Shown here one piece after another: positions 41,441 to 50,415 of a DNA stretch of 64,000 nt. Every line of letters begins with the position of its first letter. The stretch's first letter is position 1. Below the pieces are notes generated by a model. The model saw nothing but the letters and a program-made list of their open reading frames with translations. It did no database searches and was not told the DNA's origin. This DNA is from CADEED01 sp043747835 (GTDB lineage Bacteria > Pseudomonadota > Gammaproteobacteria > Steroidobacterales > Steroidobacteraceae): positions 1 to 64,000 of the forward strand of contig JAYTOK010000060.1 of assembly GCA_043747835.1 (NCBI GenBank), given 5' to 3'. The position numbers and the translations under genes were made by a program.

Positions 41441-44400
41441 GAGCCTCGACACTGGGGACCGGCAACGCCGGGCCGGCAGTCTCTGCAGACTTGCGGGCAC
41501 GACGCACCATCACGTAGAACACGGGAGTCAGGAGCAATCCGAAGATCGTGACGCCGATCATTCCGGCGAACACGGCGGCACCCATCGCGCTGCGCACCTC
41601 GGCGCCGGCGCCGCTCGCGAACACCAGGGGCATGACGCCCATGATGAACGCGATCGACGTCATCACGATCGGGCGCAACCGCAGGCGCGCGGCTTCGAGC
41701 ACCGCGGACATGGCGTCGCGGCCTTCGTCCTGCAGATGCTTCGCGAATTCGACGATCAGGATGGCGTTCTTGCACGCGAGCGCGACGAGCACGAGGAAGC
41801 CGATCTGCGTGAAGATGTTGTAGTCGCCGCCCTGTAGTTTGATGCCGATCGTGCCCGCGAGGATCGACAGCGGCGCGATCAGGATGATCGCGAGCGGCAG
41901 CGAAAAGCTCTCGTACTGCGCGGCGAGCACCAGGAACACGAACAACACGCACAGCGGGAAGACCCAGAGCGCGGCATCGCCCGCGTCCAACTGCTGGTAC
42001 GCGAGTTCCGTCCATTCGTACGTCATGCCATTCGGCAGATTCGCGTCGAGGATCCCCGCGATCGCGGCTTGAGCCTCGCCCGAGCTGAAGCCCGGCGCGG
42101 GACCGCCGTTGATGTCGGCGCTCGGGTAGCCATTGAACCGCTCGACGATGTCCGGACCGAACGACTCCTTGACGGTGATCAACGAGCCGAGGGGGACCAT
42201 CTCGCCGTGATCGTTGCGGGTCTTGAGCGGAAGAATGTCGTCCACCTGCGAACGGAACGGCGCATCCGCCTGCGCCACCACACGGTAAGTACGGCCAAAT
42301 CGGTTGAAGTCATTGACATACATCGATCCCAGGTTGACCTGCAGCGTCTGGAAAACGTCGGACACCTTCACGCCCTGGCGTTTCGCCTTGAGGCGATCGA
42401 CGTCGACTTCGAGCTGCGGCACGTTGATCTGATAACTCGAGAACACACCGGCGAGACGCGGGTCCTGATAGGCCTTTCCGATCGCGTCCTGCACGGCCGC
42501 GTACAACGCTTCCGCGCCGCGGTTCTGCCGGTCTTCGACGTTGAGCTTGAAGCCGCCCAACATGCCGAGGCCGATGACCGGTGGCGGCGGGAATACGGCG
42601 ATGTACGCGTCCTGGATGCCGGCGAACTGCGCGTTCAACGCACCCGCGATCTCACCCGCGGACATTCCCTTGCCCTTGCGATCCCCGAAGTCCTCGAGCG
42701 GGAAGAACACGAGCGCGGAACTCGAGCTCGCCGCGAAACCGTTCGCGGAAACACCCGCGAACTGCACCGACGACAGCACGCCGGGCTGCGCTTTCGCGAT
42801 CTCGCCGATGCGGCGCACGACGGCGTCCGTGCGATCGATCGAGGCCGCGGGCGGCAGCTGCACGATGCCCACGAGGTAGTTCTTGTCCTGTTGCGGAATG
42901 AATCCGCCTGGGAGCTGCGACAAGCCGAACCACGTGAGCGCGATGAGACCGGCATACACGGCGATCGCGATGGGCGCGCGTCGCACGGTCCGGGTCACCG
43001 CTTTCGAGTAGCCATCACCCGCGGCCGCGAAACCACGGTTGAAGCGTTGGAAAACCTTGCCGAACACGCGATCCATGCCGCGCGTGAGCGCGTCCGGCTT
43101 CGCGTCGTGCGGCTTGAGCAGCACGGCCGCCAACGCGGGCGAGAGCGTCAGCGAGTTGAACGCGGAGATCACCGTCGAGATGGCGATGGTCAGCGCGAAC
43201 TGACGGTAGAACTGGCCGGTCAGACCGTCGACAAAGGCGACCGGCACGAACACCGCGCAGAGAACGAGCGTGATCGCGATGATCGGGCGGCTGACTTCCT
43301 GCATCGCGCGCTTGGTCGCCTCTCGCGGCGCGAGACCGTTCGCGATGTGCCGCTCGACGTTCTCGACGACAACGATGGAGTCGTCGACCACGATGCCGAT
43401 CGCGAGCACGAGTCCGAACAGTGACAGCGTGTTGATCGAGAAACCGAAGGCGTGCAATACCGCGAAAGTGCCGATGATGGACACGGGCACCGCGACCAGC
43501 GGGATCACCGACGCACGCCAGGTCTGCAGGAAGAGGATCACGACGAGCACGACGAGCAGGATCGCTTCGAGCAGTGTCTCGATGACCGCGTTGATGGACT
43601 GACGCACGAACTGCGTCGGGTCATAGACGATTTCGTAGTCCATGCCGTCGGGGAAGCCGGCCTTGAGCTCCTGCATCTTCTCGCGGACCTTGGTCGACAG
43701 CTCGAGTGCGTTCGAGCCCGGCGACTGGTAGGCGGGGATCGCGACCGCGTTCTCGTTGCCGAGCAGCGATTGCATCGCGTACGTGGCGGCGCCGAGTTCG
43801 AGTCGCGCGACATCCTTGAGAAGGACGGCTTCGCCATCGGCACCCGTCTTGATCACGACGTCGCCGAATTCTTCCTCGTTCTCGAGTCGGCCCTTCGCGT
43901 TCAGCGCGAGCTGAAACTCCGCGCCAACGGCGGGCGGTGCGCCGATCTGACCGGCGGCGACCTGCACGTTCTGCTCGCGGATCGCCGCGACGACGTCACC
44001 GGCGGTGAGATTGCGCGCCGAGAGTTTCTGCGGATCGAGCCACACGCGCATGGAGTAGTCGCCGGCGCCGAACACCCGTACGTCGCCCATGCCGGGCAGG
44101 CGCGCGAGCGTGTCGCGGATGTTCAGTGTCGCGTAGTTGCGTAGATAGAGGGAGTCGTAGCGGCCGCTGGGGGAGGTCAGGTGGACGACCATCAGGAACG
44201 CGGGCGAGCTCTTGAGCGTGGACACACCGAGCGCGCGCACTTCCTCGGGCAGGCGCGGCAGCGCCTGCGCGACGCGGTTCTGCACCTGGACCTGCGCCTT
44301 GTCGATGTCGGTGCCGATCTTGAACGTCACCGTGAGCGCGAGCGTGCCGTCCATCGTCGACTGCGAGGACATGTAGAGCATGTTCTCGACGCCGACGATC

Positions 44401-44609
44401 TCCTGTTCGAGCGGCGCGGCGACGGTTTCGGAGATGACTTTCGGGTTCGCGCCCGGGTACGCGGCGCGCACGACGACGGACGGCGGAACGACCTCGGGGT
44501 ACTCGCTGACCGGTAGCTTGAACAGCGCGATCGTGCCCGCGATCAGGATGAACGCGGAGAGCACCGATGCGAAGACGGGGCGGTCGATGAAGTAGCTCGA
44601 GAATTTCAT
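41427..44609 (-). CDS. RND multidrug efflux pump inner membrane subunit (HAE1)
   Basis: This 1060-residue AcrB/MexF-like transporter begins MKFSSYFIDRPVFASVLSAF and has the FKLPVSEYPEVVPPSVVVRA start, the intramembrane aspartates in GIVVDDSIVVVENVER, and AQYESFSLPLAIILIAPLSI and VEFAKHLQDEGRDAMSAVLE in the second half. It is full length, with 12 transmembrane helices and two large periplasmic loops. It lies between the adaptor (upstream, beyond a palindrome) and the channel. No TetR or other local repressor gene is adjacent. Confidence 0.95.
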   Translation of the reverse strand: MKFSSYFIDRPVFASVLSAFILIAGTIALFKLPVSEYPEVVPPSVVVRAAYPGANPKVISETVAAPLEQEIVGVENMLYMSSQSTMDGTLALTVTFKIGTDIDKAQVQVQNRVAQALPRLPEEVRALGVSTLKSSPAFLMVVHLTSPSGRYDSLYLRNYATLNIRDTLARLPGMGDVRVFGAGDYSMRVWLDPQKLSARNLTAGDVVAAIREQNVQVAAGQIGAPPAVGAEFQLALNAKGRLENEEEFGDVVIKTGADGEAVLLKDVARLELGAATYAMQSLLGNENAVAIPAYQSPGSNALELSTKVREKMQELKAGFPDGMDYEIVYDPTQFVRQSINAVIETLLEAILLVVLVVILFLQTWRASVIPLVAVPVSIIGTFAVLHAFGFSINTLSLFGLVLAIGIVVDDSIVVVENVERHIANGLAPREATKRAMQEVSRPIIAITLVLCAVFVPVAFVDGLTGQFYRQFALTIAISTVISAFNSLTLSPALAAVLLKPHDAKPDALTRGMDRVFGKVFQRFNRGFAAAGDGYSKAVTRTVRRAPIAIAVYAGLIALTWFGLSQLPGGFIPQQDKNYLVGIVQLPPAASIDRTDAVVRRIGEIAKAQPGVLSSVQFAGVSANGFAASSSSALVFFPLEDFGDRKGKGMSAGEIAGALNAQFAGIQDAYIAVFPPPPVIGLGMLGGFKLNVEDRQNRGAEALYAAVQDAIGKAYQDPRLAGVFSSYQINVPQLEVDVDRLKAKRQGVKVSDVFQTLQVNLGSMYVNDFNRFGRTYRVVAQADAPFRSQVDDILPLKTRNDHGEMVPLGSLITVKESFGPDIVERFNGYPSADINGGPAPGFSSGEAQAAIAGILDANLPNGMTYEWTELAYQQLDAGDAALWVFPLCVLFVFLVLAAQYESFSLPLAIILIAPLSILAGTIGIKLQGGDYNIFTQIGFLVLVALACKNAILIVEFAKHLQDEGRDAMSAVLEAARLRLRPIVMTSIAFIMGVMPLVFASGAGAEVRSAMGAAVFAGMIGVTIFGLLLTPVFYVMVRRARKSAETAGPALPVPSVEAHGHA

Positions 44610-44638
44610 TGCGGTTCTGCCGGTGATTCAGGGAGAAA

Positions 44639-44682
44639 GGGGACTGTCCCCATTTTTCAGAGCAAAAATGAGGACAGTCCCC
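44639..44682. repeat. GGGGACTGTCCCC palindrome pair inside the efflux operon
   Basis: Arms 44639-44657 and 44664-44682 are 19-bp inverted repeats with one mismatch; each contains a self-complementary GGGGACTGTCCCC-like core. It lies between the adaptor stop (44691) and the pump start (44609) and could modulate read-through between these genes. Confidence 0.75.
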
Positions 44683-44690
44683 GCAGTCAC

Positions 44691-45860
44691 CTAGTTATGG
44701 GCAACTAGCGTCTTGCCGTTCTTGAGCGGCGTCTCGCCCATCGCGACGAGCTGCGGCGTGACGGGCATGCCCGGACGCACCTGCTGCAGACCCTTCACGA
44801 GGATCACGTCGTCCACCGCGAGACCCTCGCGCACGACGCGCAAGCCATCGACGAGTGGCCCGAGCGTCACCGGCACGTATTCGACCTTGCTGTCCGCGCC
44901 GACCTTGAGCACGTATTTCACGCTCTGGTCGGTGCCGACGGCGCTGTCGTTGATGAGCAGCGCGTCGTATTCGCCGCTGCCGACCAGTTTCACGCGCGCG
45001 AACATGCCCGGCGTGAAGCGGCGATCCTTGTTGGCGAACAGGCCGCGAGCGTGGATCGTGCCGGTCTCGGGGTTCAGCACGTTGTCGAGGAAGACCATGT
45101 GGCCTTCGTGCGGGTGGCCTTGCTCGTCGGAGAGACCGACCCACACCGGGCTGTTGCCCGTGCGCGCGCTGCCGCGTTCGCCGCGCTGCTCGAGACCGAT
45201 GTATTTGAGGTAGACCTGTTCGTCGCCGTCGAAGGAGACGTAGATAGGATCGATCGAGACGACTGTCGTGAGCTGGGTCGTGCCGGCCGAGACCAGATTT
45301 CCCGCGGTGATTTCGGCGCGGCCCACGAGTCCCGAAATCGGCGAGCGGATTTCGGTGAACGAGAGATCGAGCGCGGCGGATTCGACGGCGGCTTCCGCGG
45401 CGGCGAGATTGGCCTGCGCCGCTTCGTTGCCGGAGATGCGCGTGTCGAATTCTTCCTGCGAGATCGCGCGCTTCTCGATCAGCTTGTTGGCGCGCTCACG
45501 CTCGGAGTGCGCGAGCGAGAGTTGCGTGCGCGCTCGGGCGAGTTCGGCCTGCGCGTGTTTGAGCGTCGCCTGATAGGGGCGCGCGTCGATCGTGTAGAGG
45601 ATGTCGCCCTTGCGGACTTCGTGGCCTTGCTGGAAGCGCGCGGAGGTGACGTAGCCCGACACGCGCGGGCGGATGTCGACCTTCTCGACCGCTTCGACGC
45701 GGCCGGTGAATTCGTCGAACTCCGTGATGGGTTTGGAGATGACTTTCGCGGCGGCGAAGGCGGGTGGGGCGGGCGGCGCTTCCGCGGCTTCGTTGCGGGC
45801 GCAGGCGGCGAGGAGGATGGCGGCAATCGGGGCGAGGGCGAACTTGATGGCGGTGTGCAC
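44691..45860 (-). CDS. RND efflux periplasmic adaptor (MFP) lipoprotein
   Basis: This 389-residue protein starts at GTG 45860 (AGAGG 7 bp upstream) and has a lipobox (ILLAACARNEA). The adaptor architecture follows: RVEAVEKVDIRPRVSGYVTS lipoyl half, a long helical hairpin (about 100-160; AELARARTQLSLAHSERERA), the second lipoyl half ITAGNLVSAGTTQLTTVVSI, a beta-barrel and a membrane-proximal domain. An ATG at 45920 would add 20 basic residues before the signal peptide and was rejected. It is the first gene of the tripartite pump operon. Confidence 0.92.
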   Translation of the reverse strand: MHTAIKFALAPIAAILLAACARNEAAEAPPAPPAFAAAKVISKPITEFDEFTGRVEAVEKVDIRPRVSGYVTSARFQQGHEVRKGDILYTIDARPYQATLKHAQAELARARTQLSLAHSERERANKLIEKRAISQEEFDTRISGNEAAQANLAAAEAAVESAALDLSFTEIRSPISGLVGRAEITAGNLVSAGTTQLTTVVSIDPIYVSFDGDEQVYLKYIGLEQRGERGSARTGNSPVWVGLSDEQGHPHEGHMVFLDNVLNPETGTIHARGLFANKDRRFTPGMFARVKLVGSGEYDALLINDSAVGTDQSVKYVLKVGADSKVEYVPVTLGPLVDGLRVVREGLAVDDVILVKGLQQVRPGMPVTPQLVAMGETPLKNGKTLVAHN

Positions 45861-45999
45861 GGGTAATCCTCTCTGTGGCTTTTTGAGCCTGCGGTTGTGA
45901 GAGGAATACTGGGCGTTCACGTGTGCCGCCGATATTGATCAGGCGAGCCACGCTCGGGACGTCATTGTCGGGGGCGCGGGGTATCCCTTTAGGGATACT

Positions 46000-46343
46000 G
46001 AAATGGGGACATTCCCCGTTTTCTAGCAAATGGGGACGGACCTGATCGCTCTCGCGGTGCGACGGCTTCCGTCTGCATCGTCTTTCGGCCCTCAAGGTCG
46101 ATCGCGCTTCAAGAAAGAAAATTGGGGCCTGACCCCAATTGTTTTCTTGGCGTTCGCTCGTCGTTCGCTGCTCCATACCCAGGCGCTGCGCGCCACGTCG
46201 GAAATCGACGACGAAGCGTCGCCGTCCGTCAGCCTCGCCGATCTCCATTCGGGCCGAAAGACGATGCAGACGGAATCCGTCGCGCAACGGTGGGACTTCG
46301 GGTCCGTCCCCATTTGCTAGAAAACGGGGAATGTCCCCATTTC
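46000..46343. mobile_element. MITE-like element with 42-bp perfect inverted ends
   Basis: Arms 46000-46041 and 46302-46343 are exact reverse complements and include GGGGACATTCCCC. A second inverted pair (46060-46091 and 46251-46282; 31 of 32 match) lies inside, sharing the same centre near 46171. A further GGGGCCTGACCCC palindrome is at 46124-46136. Between them is about 160 bp, with a 96-codon open frame (46030-46320) that shows no recognisable domain. The shape is that of a non-autonomous palindromic element. It fills most of the gap between the adaptor promoter and the arginase-fold gene. Confidence 0.75.
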
Positions 46344-47144
46344 CTAGAGCAACGGGGAGAGTGCTTCGATCAATGGCGCGGCAACGCCCGGACGTCCGTC
46401 GGCGAAGTGCGATTCGAACTCCGCGATCTCGAGGCCGACGACTTCGTTCTCGGCGACGACTTCCGCAACGGCGCGCAAACCTTCGAGCGTCAAACCACCC
46501 GCCACTGCGTACTCCGTCGGTACGATCCCGGGATCGAGCACATCGCAATCGAGATGCACGTACACGGGCCGGCCCGCGATCGCCTCGCGCAGCCGCGACG
46601 GCAGATCCGGACTCACCGGCAGATGTCGCAGCTTCCCATCGGCGATGAGCCGCAGCTCATCGGGATCCAGATCGCGCGCTCCCACGAGCAGGACTTTCGC
46701 GAGATCGAGACCGCCGCCCAACCCCGAATCCCACAACCCCGCCGCGCCACTGATGACCATGCCGCCCAGGTAGGGATCCGCCCGCGACGCGGGCACGTTC
46801 GAATCTCCGTGCGCATCGAGCCAGACGACACACGCATCCGGTCGCCGGATCGCAATCACGGGCATCGTGGCGAGGCCCGCCGCGCAGCGCCCCATCGCCG
46901 TCACGACACGCATGCCTCCGCCTAACAACCCGTCGAGCGCCACCGCCAGGGATCGCAGATCGCCGCGCGCGACGGCCAGCTCGCGATCCCAGGACGTGCG
47001 CCGCGGTTCGCGCGGCGTGCCGACGAAGACGGGCGTCTGGTGCAGGTGGCTCGAGAGTTGGTTGCCGACGAGGTGCGCGCCGGCAAGGCCACGCGCGTTA
47101 CGGTCGCCGGCGCAGCCGCGATAGATGATGAGCCCCGTGCGCAT
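46344..47144 (-). CDS. Arginase/agmatinase/formimidoylglutamase-fold protein
   Basis: This 266-residue ureohydrolase-fold protein starts at ATG 47144 (MRTGLIIYRGCAGDRNARGL). Two metal motifs are intact (VVWLDAHGDSNV, VYVHLDCDVLDP). The first, normally GGDHS, reads AMGRCAAGLAT, so the His ligand is replaced by Cys and the Asp by Arg. A one-metal or altered enzyme is possible. Its TAG stop abuts the inverted-repeat element. It is not adjacent to the hut genes, which use HutF/HutG instead. Substrate unknown. Confidence 0.72.
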   Translation of the reverse strand: MRTGLIIYRGCAGDRNARGLAGAHLVGNQLSSHLHQTPVFVGTPREPRRTSWDRELAVARGDLRSLAVALDGLLGGGMRVVTAMGRCAAGLATMPVIAIRRPDACVVWLDAHGDSNVPASRADPYLGGMVISGAAGLWDSGLGGGLDLAKVLLVGARDLDPDELRLIADGKLRHLPVSPDLPSRLREAIAGRPVYVHLDCDVLDPGIVPTEYAVAGGLTLEGLRAVAEVVAENEVVGLEIAEFESHFADGRPGVAAPLIEALSPLL

Positions 47145-47208
47145 CTGAGAATAGTACGCCCGTCCTCTAGGCGAACTCATCTGACTGCGGGTAAGGTACG
47201 GGGCAGAC

Positions 47209-47736
47209 ATGCCGACCCACATGGAAACCGTTCTGCGCGCCGCGGCTTTCGCGGCCGAGAAGCATCGCAATCAACGGCGGAAAGACGTTGAAGCTTCGCC
47301 CTACATCAACCATCCGATCCAACTCGCCTACATCCTCGTGCAGGCCGACATCGAAGATCCCATCGTGCTCGCCGCGGCTCTCCTGCACGACACTGTCGAG
47401 GACACGCAGACGACGTTCGACGAGATCGAAATCGTGTTCGGCCACGAGATCGCGCGCATCGTCGCCGAGTGCTCGGACGACAAGACGTTCTCGAAACTCG
47501 AACGCAAGCAGGCGCAGATCGACAAGGCGGCGAAGCTCAGTCATCGTGCCAAACTCGTGAAGCTCGCCGACAAGATCGCGAACGTGAGCGACATCGACGG
47601 CGCGCCGCCCGCGGGCTGGTCGGTCGAGCGCAAGCGTGAATATTTCGACTGGTCGAAGCAGGTGGTCGATCGGATGCGCGGCACCCACGCCGCGCTCGAG
47701 TCCCGCTTCGACGCAGAGTTCGTCAAACGTCCGTGA
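47209..47736 (+). CDS. MESH1-like small (p)ppGpp hydrolase (HD domain)
   Basis: This 175-residue HD protein matches stand-alone SpoT-like hydrolases (MESH1): AAEKHRNQRRKD, INHPIQLAYILV (first His), LLHDTVEDTQTTF (His-Asp) and KLADKIANVSDID. It lacks the synthetase and TGS domains, so it should only degrade alarmones or related phosphorylated nucleotides (some relatives act on NADPH). It starts 65 bp from the divergent arginase-fold gene and overlaps the rhomboid start by GTGA. Confidence 0.85.
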   Translation: MPTHMETVLRAAAFAAEKHRNQRRKDVEASPYINHPIQLAYILVQADIEDPIVLAAALLHDTVEDTQTTFDEIEIVFGHEIARIVAECSDDKTFSKLERKQAQIDKAAKLSHRAKLVKLADKIANVSDIDGAPPAGWSVERKREYFDWSKQVVDRMRGTHAALESRFDAEFVKRP

Positions 47737-48386
47737 ACCCACAAGCATCCATGACACCTGCCGTCTACGCGCTGATCATCACCAACGTCCTCGTTTACGG
47801 CATCGAAAAGCTGATGACGGTCGGGGTCATCACGTATTTCGCTCTGTGGCCGTACGGCGATATCCCGCTCCCCAGCGGCGACTCCGTCGAGCTGTTCCGT
47901 CCCTGGCAGCTCATCACGTATTCGTTCCTGCACGACCCAGACAGCCTCGTGCACATCGTGCTGAACCTCTACGCGCTGTATGCGTTCGGCGGCGAGATCG
48001 AACGCACGCTCGGCACGCGGCGCTTCGTGTGGATGTACGGCGCGGCCGTGCTCGCCGCGGGCATCACGCAGCTCATCGTCGTGACGATGGCGCTGCAGGC
48101 GGGCATCCGTCCGGCGCCGACGCTCGGCGCGTCGGGCGGTGTATTCGGCGTGCTGCTCGCGTTCGGTTTGCTGTTTCCCCACCGGCGCGTGATGTTGATC
48201 ATCCCGCCGATTCCGATGCCCGCGTGGGTGCTGGTGACGGTCTACGCCGCCATCGAGCTCGCGAACGGCGTGTTCGGCAGCCGCACGGGCATCGCCCACT
48301 TCGCGCATCTCGGCGGCATGGTCGGCGCGTTCATCGCGCTTTCGGTGTTCGGGTACAAGCGATTCCAGGACACGCGACGCGGCTGA
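47733..48386 (+). CDS. Rhomboid family intramembrane serine protease
   Basis: This 217-residue protein has six transmembrane helices and the rhomboid catalytic dyad: Ser in PTLGASGGVFG and His in TGIAHFAHLGGMVG. The HDPDSLVHIVLNLYALYAFG segment is the conserved loop with the oxyanion-stabilising residues. It starts at GTG 47733, inside the stop of the MESH1-like gene, so the two are translationally coupled. Its stop meets the arsC stop tail to tail, forming TGATCA. Substrates are unknown. Confidence 0.88.
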   Translation: MNPQASMTPAVYALIITNVLVYGIEKLMTVGVITYFALWPYGDIPLPSGDSVELFRPWQLITYSFLHDPDSLVHIVLNLYALYAFGGEIERTLGTRRFVWMYGAAVLAAGITQLIVVTMALQAGIRPAPTLGASGGVFGVLLAFGLLFPHRRVMLIIPPIPMPAWVLVTVYAAIELANGVFGSRTGIAHFAHLGGMVGAFIALSVFGYKRFQDTRRG

Positions 48387-48812
48387 TCAGCGCACGACGC
48401 GCTTACCCTGTTCGTCGATCACCACCTCGCCATCCTCTTTCGCAAAGTATCCGCGTTGGGGCCGGGGAAGGATGTCGAGCACGACTTCGGACGGCCGGCT
48501 CAACCTCGTGCCGAGTTCCGTCACGACGAAAGGGCGGTTGATGAGGATGGGGTGGCGCATCATCGCGTCCAGTAGTTCGTCGTCCGTGAGGCTGGGATCC
48601 TCGAGGCCGAGCTCATCGAATGGCGTGCCTTTCTGACGCAAGGCGGCACGCACGGAGAGACCCGCGGCGCGGATCATCGCGCTCAGTTGTTCGCGATCCG
48701 GCGGCTGCTGCAGGTATTCGATGACGACGGGCTCGATGCCGGCATTGCGGATCAGAGCCAGCGTGTTGCGCGATGTCTCGCATTTCGGGTTGTGGTAGAT
48801 CGTGACTGTCAC
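48387..48812 (-). CDS. arsC: Glutaredoxin-type arsenate reductase (ArsC/Spx family)
   Basis: This 141-residue protein has the catalytic YHNPKCETSRNTLALIRNAG, and the pattern LIRNAGIEPVVIEYLQQPPD and HPILINRPFVVTELGTRLSR with the arsenate-binding arginines. It reduces arsenate using glutathione and glutaredoxin. It starts at GTG 48812, 4 bp inside the stop of the aquaporin gene. It is the last gene of the ars operon, which already holds an unrelated LMW-phosphatase-type arsenate reductase. Confidence 0.92.
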   Translation of the reverse strand: MTVTIYHNPKCETSRNTLALIRNAGIEPVVIEYLQQPPDREQLSAMIRAAGLSVRAALRQKGTPFDELGLEDPSLTDDELLDAMMRHPILINRPFVVTELGTRLSRPSEVVLDILPRPQRGYFAKEDGEVVIDEQGKRVVR

Positions 48813-49459
48813 GCGACTTCCTTCATCCAGAGCACACGCAGAAGCAGCATGCCCACCAACGCGCCGACGAGCTGCGCGCCGATGAAGGCGGGTGCATCTT
48901 GCGGACGAATACCCGAAAAGGTGTCGCTGAGCGAGCGGGCGAGCGTGATGGCGGGGTTTGCAAAAGAGGTGGAGGCGGTGAACCAGTACGCGCCCGCGAT
49001 CCAGGCGGGAACTCGCCACGCGGCTTCCTTCGCGGATGGCGAAGTGAATACGACGAGCACGAGGCCAGCAGTGGCGACGATTTCCGCCAGCCATTGCGCG
49101 AAGCCGATCCGCGTGTGCGTCGACGATTGAACGAGCGGCAACTCGAACATCGCGTGAGCCAGTACCGCGCCTGCGCAGCATCCGGCGATCTGGACGACGA
49201 TGTACATCGCAGCCTGGCCGAAGCTCAACTTCTTGCGCGCCAGCGCGACGAGAGTGACCGCGGGATTGAAATGCGCGCCGCTGATCGGCGCGAAGACGGC
49301 GATCAACACACCCAGAACAGCGACCGTTGCAGCGGTGTTTCCAAGGAGTGCGACGGCGGCATTTCCGTCCGCGAGACGCTCGGCCATGATGCCGGAGCCG
49401 ATGACCGCGGTGGCGAGGAGTAGCGAGCCAAGAAATTCGGCAAGGAATTCGCGCCTCAC
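48809..49459 (-). CDS. aqpS: Aquaglyceroporin, AqpS-like, in the ars operon
   Basis: This 216-residue six-helix MIP channel has both NPA motifs (HFNPAVT and FANPAITLAR; the Arg of the selectivity filter follows the second). It overlaps its neighbours on both sides by 4 bp. In Sinorhizobium meliloti AqpS lets arsenite leave down its gradient after ArsC reduction, replacing an ArsB/Acr3 pump. No ArsB, Acr3 or ArsA gene is in this operon, so the same arrangement is inferred here. Confidence 0.88.
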   Translation of the reverse strand: MRREFLAEFLGSLLLATAVIGSGIMAERLADGNAAVALLGNTAATVAVLGVLIAVFAPISGAHFNPAVTLVALARKKLSFGQAAMYIVVQIAGCCAGAVLAHAMFELPLVQSSTHTRIGFAQWLAEIVATAGLVLVVFTSPSAKEAAWRVPAWIAGAYWFTASTSFANPAITLARSLSDTFSGIRPQDAPAFIGAQLVGALVGMLLLRVLWMKEVA

Positions 49460-49971
49460 GCGACTTCGTCGGCGGTGCGAATCTTACCGATTTCACGCAG
49501 GCGCTCTTGCAGCTTCACCTTGTCGAGCGATCGAATTGGCAGGCTCGTGAAGATCTTGATGCGGTTTTCGAGCTCGCGGAATGCCTGTCGAAACGCAATC
49601 CATTTCTCCGTCTCCGAACCCTCGACGGCGGCCGGATCTTCGACGCCCCAGTGTGCGGTCATCGGCTGCCCGGGCCAGACCGGACAAGACTCACCCGCGG
49701 CGTTGTCGCAAACGGTGAACACGAAATCGAGGTTCGGCGCGCCGGGTTTCGCGAACTCGTCCCAACTCTTGCTGCGCATGGCGTTGGTCGGCATTTTCAT
49801 GTGGCGGAGCAGTTCCAGCGCGATGGGATGCACCGTGCCTTTGGGGCTGCTGCCCGCGCTGTAGCCGATGAACTTGCCGCGGCCCCAATGATTGATGAGC
49901 GCTTCGCCGAGGATGCTGCGCGCGGAGTTTCCGGTGCAGAGGATGAGAACATCAAAAGGTTTGTCGTTCAT
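49456..49971 (-). CDS. arsC: LMW-phosphatase-type arsenate reductase (ArsC)
   Basis: This 171-residue protein has the P-loop ILCTGNSARS (nucleophilic Cys, then Arg) and the second half with VFTVCDNAAGESCPVWPGQP, which provides the relay cysteines of the thioredoxin-linked family, plus MTAHWGVEDPA. It reduces arsenate to arsenite. Its ATG is preceded at 6 bp by the end of the arsN2 gene, and it overlaps the aquaporin start by ATGA. Confidence 0.93.
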   Translation of the reverse strand: MNDKPFDVLILCTGNSARSILGEALINHWGRGKFIGYSAGSSPKGTVHPIALELLRHMKMPTNAMRSKSWDEFAKPGAPNLDFVFTVCDNAAGESCPVWPGQPMTAHWGVEDPAAVEGSETEKWIAFRQAFRELENRIKIFTSLPIRSLDKVKLQERLREIGKIRTADEVA

Positions 49972-49977
49972 GGTTCC

Positions 49978-50415
49978 TCACAACGGTTTTGACATGAAGG
50001 CGGAACTCGCGGGGCAAATGCCGGCGAACTCGCGAGTCGTGCGGATCGCGGCGGGCGCGTCTTCACGCGCCGCGGTCCGATACCCTCGACGCTCGAAGAA
50101 AGCTTCGGCGGTCGTGGTCAATAGATAGAGCCGGCGCACTCCATTGGCACGGGCTTGCTCCTCCGCATGACGCACGAGCGAGCTTCCGGCACCGGCGGAG
50201 CGCCCGGCCGGCGCGACGACGAGCGAACGCAGCAGCGCGACGTCCCCGAACATCTCGAGACCGACGAGGCCTGTTGGCGCGGTCGCGGGGCCTGAGTAGA
50301 AGAAGTTCTGGCAATGCAGATCGGTGAGGTCGTTCGTCGGCAGGCCGGCGGCAGCGAGAAGCTGCGTCGCGGCCGAGAGGGGCGGGACCCTTGAGATGGA
50401 CGTCGGATTGTTCAT
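49978..50415 (-). CDS. arsN2: ArsN2-type GNAT acetyltransferase
   Basis: This 145-residue GNAT starts at ATG 50415, sharing ATGA with the arsR stop. Motif A is VALLRSLVVAPAGRSAGAGS and motif B is AEAFFERRGYRTAAREDAPA. The phrase GLVGLEMFGDVALLRSL and the C-terminal FAGICPASSAFMSKPL are typical of ars-operon acetyltransferases, some of which acetylate arsinothricin-like organoarsenicals. An upstream in-frame start overlaps arsR and is not used. Confidence 0.85.
   Translation of the reverse strand: MNNPTSISRVPPLSAATQLLAAAGLPTNDLTDLHCQNFFYSGPATAPTGLVGLEMFGDVALLRSLVVAPAGRSAGAGSSLVRHAEEQARANGVRRLYLLTTTAEAFFERRGYRTAAREDAPAAIRTTREFAGICPASSAFMSKPL

Noticed and set aside
42069..43424. Plus-strand open frame of 451 codons inside the RND pump gene
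   Set aside because: Antisense to a clear 1060-residue AcrB-like protein; product is Arg/His/Asp-rich without domains.
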